DNA of 31,638 nucleotides from Betaproteobacteria bacterium (GTDB lineage Bacteria; Pseudomonadota; Gammaproteobacteria; Burkholderiales; Casimicrobiaceae): assembly GCA_016720425.1 (NCBI GenBank), contig JADKKQ010000017.1:1-31638 (forward strand), given 5' to 3'. Of this stretch, positions 30,588-31,638 are shown piece after piece. Within the stretch, counting starts at the first letter, position 1; every line of letters begins with the position of its first letter. A program made the translations under genes and the position numbers. The notes under the pieces were generated by a model. It did not search any database and was not told the DNA's origin. It was given only the letters and a program-made list of their open reading frames with translations.

Positions 30588-31638
30588 CTACTTGGGCGCC
30601 GCCGGTGCCGCCGCCGGGGCTGCCGGTGCCGCGGCGGTCTTCGCGGGCGCACGCTTCGCGGCCATCGCGTCGTCGAGCAGCTTGATGCCTTCCTGCGCGA
30701 TCGTCATCGACTTGTTCAGCGATTCGAGCGCCTGGTCCGGATTGTGGAACGCCGCGCCGTTGCTCGCCGCCCACCATTCCCAGTGGATGTGCGCTTCGAA
30801 GTGCTTTTCGCGGACCTGGGCCAGCACCGCCTCGTCGACGCCGGCGCCCCGGGCTTCCTCGAACTTGTCGATCATCCGCGTCAGCCAGAACTCGGCCTTG
30901 CGCATCTTGCCCTGCTGCTTGTTCTTGAGCGAATCGATGACGTAGTTGGCCTGCTTCGCGGTCCAGCCCTGGTGGCACTGCAGGCAGGTTTCCTTGATGT
31001 AGTGCTTGGGGCTGGTCTGCCAGTGCGACGTGTAGGTCTTGCCGGTCTTCGCGTCCTTGACCTTGGGCATGTGGCACTGCGAGCACTCGACGCCGGCCTT
31101 CTGGTGCTTGGAGCCGTAGTAGTTCTCGACATCGGGGTGCTGCGCCTTCCACAGCATCGCGCCGGTGATCCCGTGCTTGAAGTCGCGGAACTTGAGGTCG
31201 GTGTAGTGCTTGGCGATCTCGTTCACGTTCTTGAACGGAAAGTGGTTGGTGCGCGCATCGGTCATGCCGATGGCCGTGCCGGTGCCGAGCTCGGTGCCCG
31301 GGTTGCAGTTGTACTCGACGTGGCACTGCCCGCACTGCAGGTTGGTGTCGTAGCGGTCGAGCACGGCGATCTTGCGCGTGTAGCCCCTCACGCCCATGTC
31401 CTTGACGTCGATCTTGGCGGCGCGCGCGTCGCGATGCCACAGCGTGTCCTTCTCGGGCCGCGTCAACGCCTGGATCAGGCCGTCGCGGACGACGCGCGGC
31501 TTGGCCGAGTGCGGGTCGTGGCAGAAGAAGCAGTTCAGTGAATGGTTGAGGTCCTTGACCATCTCGTTGACCTTGGACGTGCGGCTCCACTTCGCCCCGG
31601 GCACCGGGTCGCCCATGTAGGCCCAGTCGAGGATGTGG
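30588..31638 (-). CDS. nrfA: Cytochrome c nitrite reductase NrfA, 5' truncated by window edge
   Basis: Periplasmic pentahaem enzyme that reduces nitrite to ammonium in six electrons. Four CxxCH motifs are visible: CFFCH (31518-31532), CGQCH (31320-31334), CSQCH (31071-31085) and CLQCH (30972-30986). The catalytic first haem (normally CxxCK), and any signal peptide, lie beyond the right edge, where the frame stays open. CHVEY carries the active-site tyrosine and KAQHP the calcium-binding Lys/Gln. The Y is followed by N-C instead of the common Y-F. The last 20 or so residues are an Ala/Pro/Lys tail. The nearby CcmI-like gene fits a role in its maturation. An NrfA-like reductase with a different substrate is possible until the first haem is seen. 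Confidence 0.88.
   Translation of the reverse strand, partial: HILDWAYMGDPVPGAKWSRTSKVNEMVKDLNHSLNCFFCHDPHSAKPRVVRDGLIQALTRPEKDTLWHRDARAAKIDVKDMGVRGYTRKIAVLDRYDTNLQCGQCHVEYNCNPGTELGTGTAIGMTDARTNHFPFKNVNEIAKHYTDLKFRDFKHGITGAMLWKAQHPDVENYYGSKHQKAGVECSQCHMPKVKDAKTGKTYTSHWQTSPKHYIKETCLQCHQGWTAKQANYVIDSLKNKQQGKMRKAEFWLTRMIDKFEEARGAGVDEAVLAQVREKHFEAHIHWEWWAASNGAAFHNPDQALESLNKSMTIAQEGIKLLDDAMAAKRAPAKTAAAPAAPAAAPAAPK

Overview
The window is a GC-rich stretch of a betaproteobacterial chromosome, most likely Burkholderiales or a close relative. Three things point there: the gene order rpoB-rpoC-rpsL-rpsG-fusA-tuf-rpsJ running straight into the S10, spc and alpha ribosomal operons; the Burkholderiales-like IF-1 sequence in the secY-infA-rpmJ segment; and two copies of a short dispersed G/C-box repeat of a kind I recall from the intergenic regions of that order. 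The assignment is inference from sequence alone.

Positions 1-7088 hold the 3' two thirds of rpoB and all of rpoC, ended by a hairpin terminator (7115-7142). A near-consensus sigma-70 promoter (7207-7235) and a 226-nt structured leader precede the str operon: rpsL, rpsG, fusA and tuf (7468-11894). The S10 operon follows (rpsJ, rplC, rplD, rplW, rplB, rpsS, rplV, rpsC, rplP, rpmC, rpsQ; 12060-17302). A 243-bp gap with a likely promoter leads into the spc operon (rplN to rplO, secY, infA, rpmJ; 17546-23593). The alpha operon (rpsM, rpsK, rpsD, rpoA, rplQ; 23630-26628) ends in a textbook terminator (26670-26694). These genes make RNA polymerase core, ribosomal proteins of both subunits, two elongation factors, IF-1 and the SecY channel.

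Beyond 26700 the content changes to accessory genes: an unrecognised lipoprotein (minus), a small DUF2007-type zinc-ribbon protein (plus), and a minus-strand series reading from the right edge: a pentahaem nitrite reductase NrfA (5' end outside the window), a terminator, a CcmI/NrfG-like cytochrome c maturation protein, and a HemY-type protoporphyrinogen oxidase. The last three share a haem / cytochrome c theme.

The most notable points are not new genes. tuf carries a one-base frameshift exactly where its codon usage switches from G-ending to C-ending codons, which suggests a chimaeric assembly or a gene-conversion tract. rplF has a one-base insertion near its 3' end. The str and spc leaders and the rpsL-rpsG gap hold strong hairpins that could be ribosomal autoregulatory sites. 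A 7-bp tandem repeat and two dispersed repeats sit inside the ribosomal operons. I found no CRISPR array, transposase, tRNA, rRNA or defence system, and nothing I can defend as a wholly new biological system.
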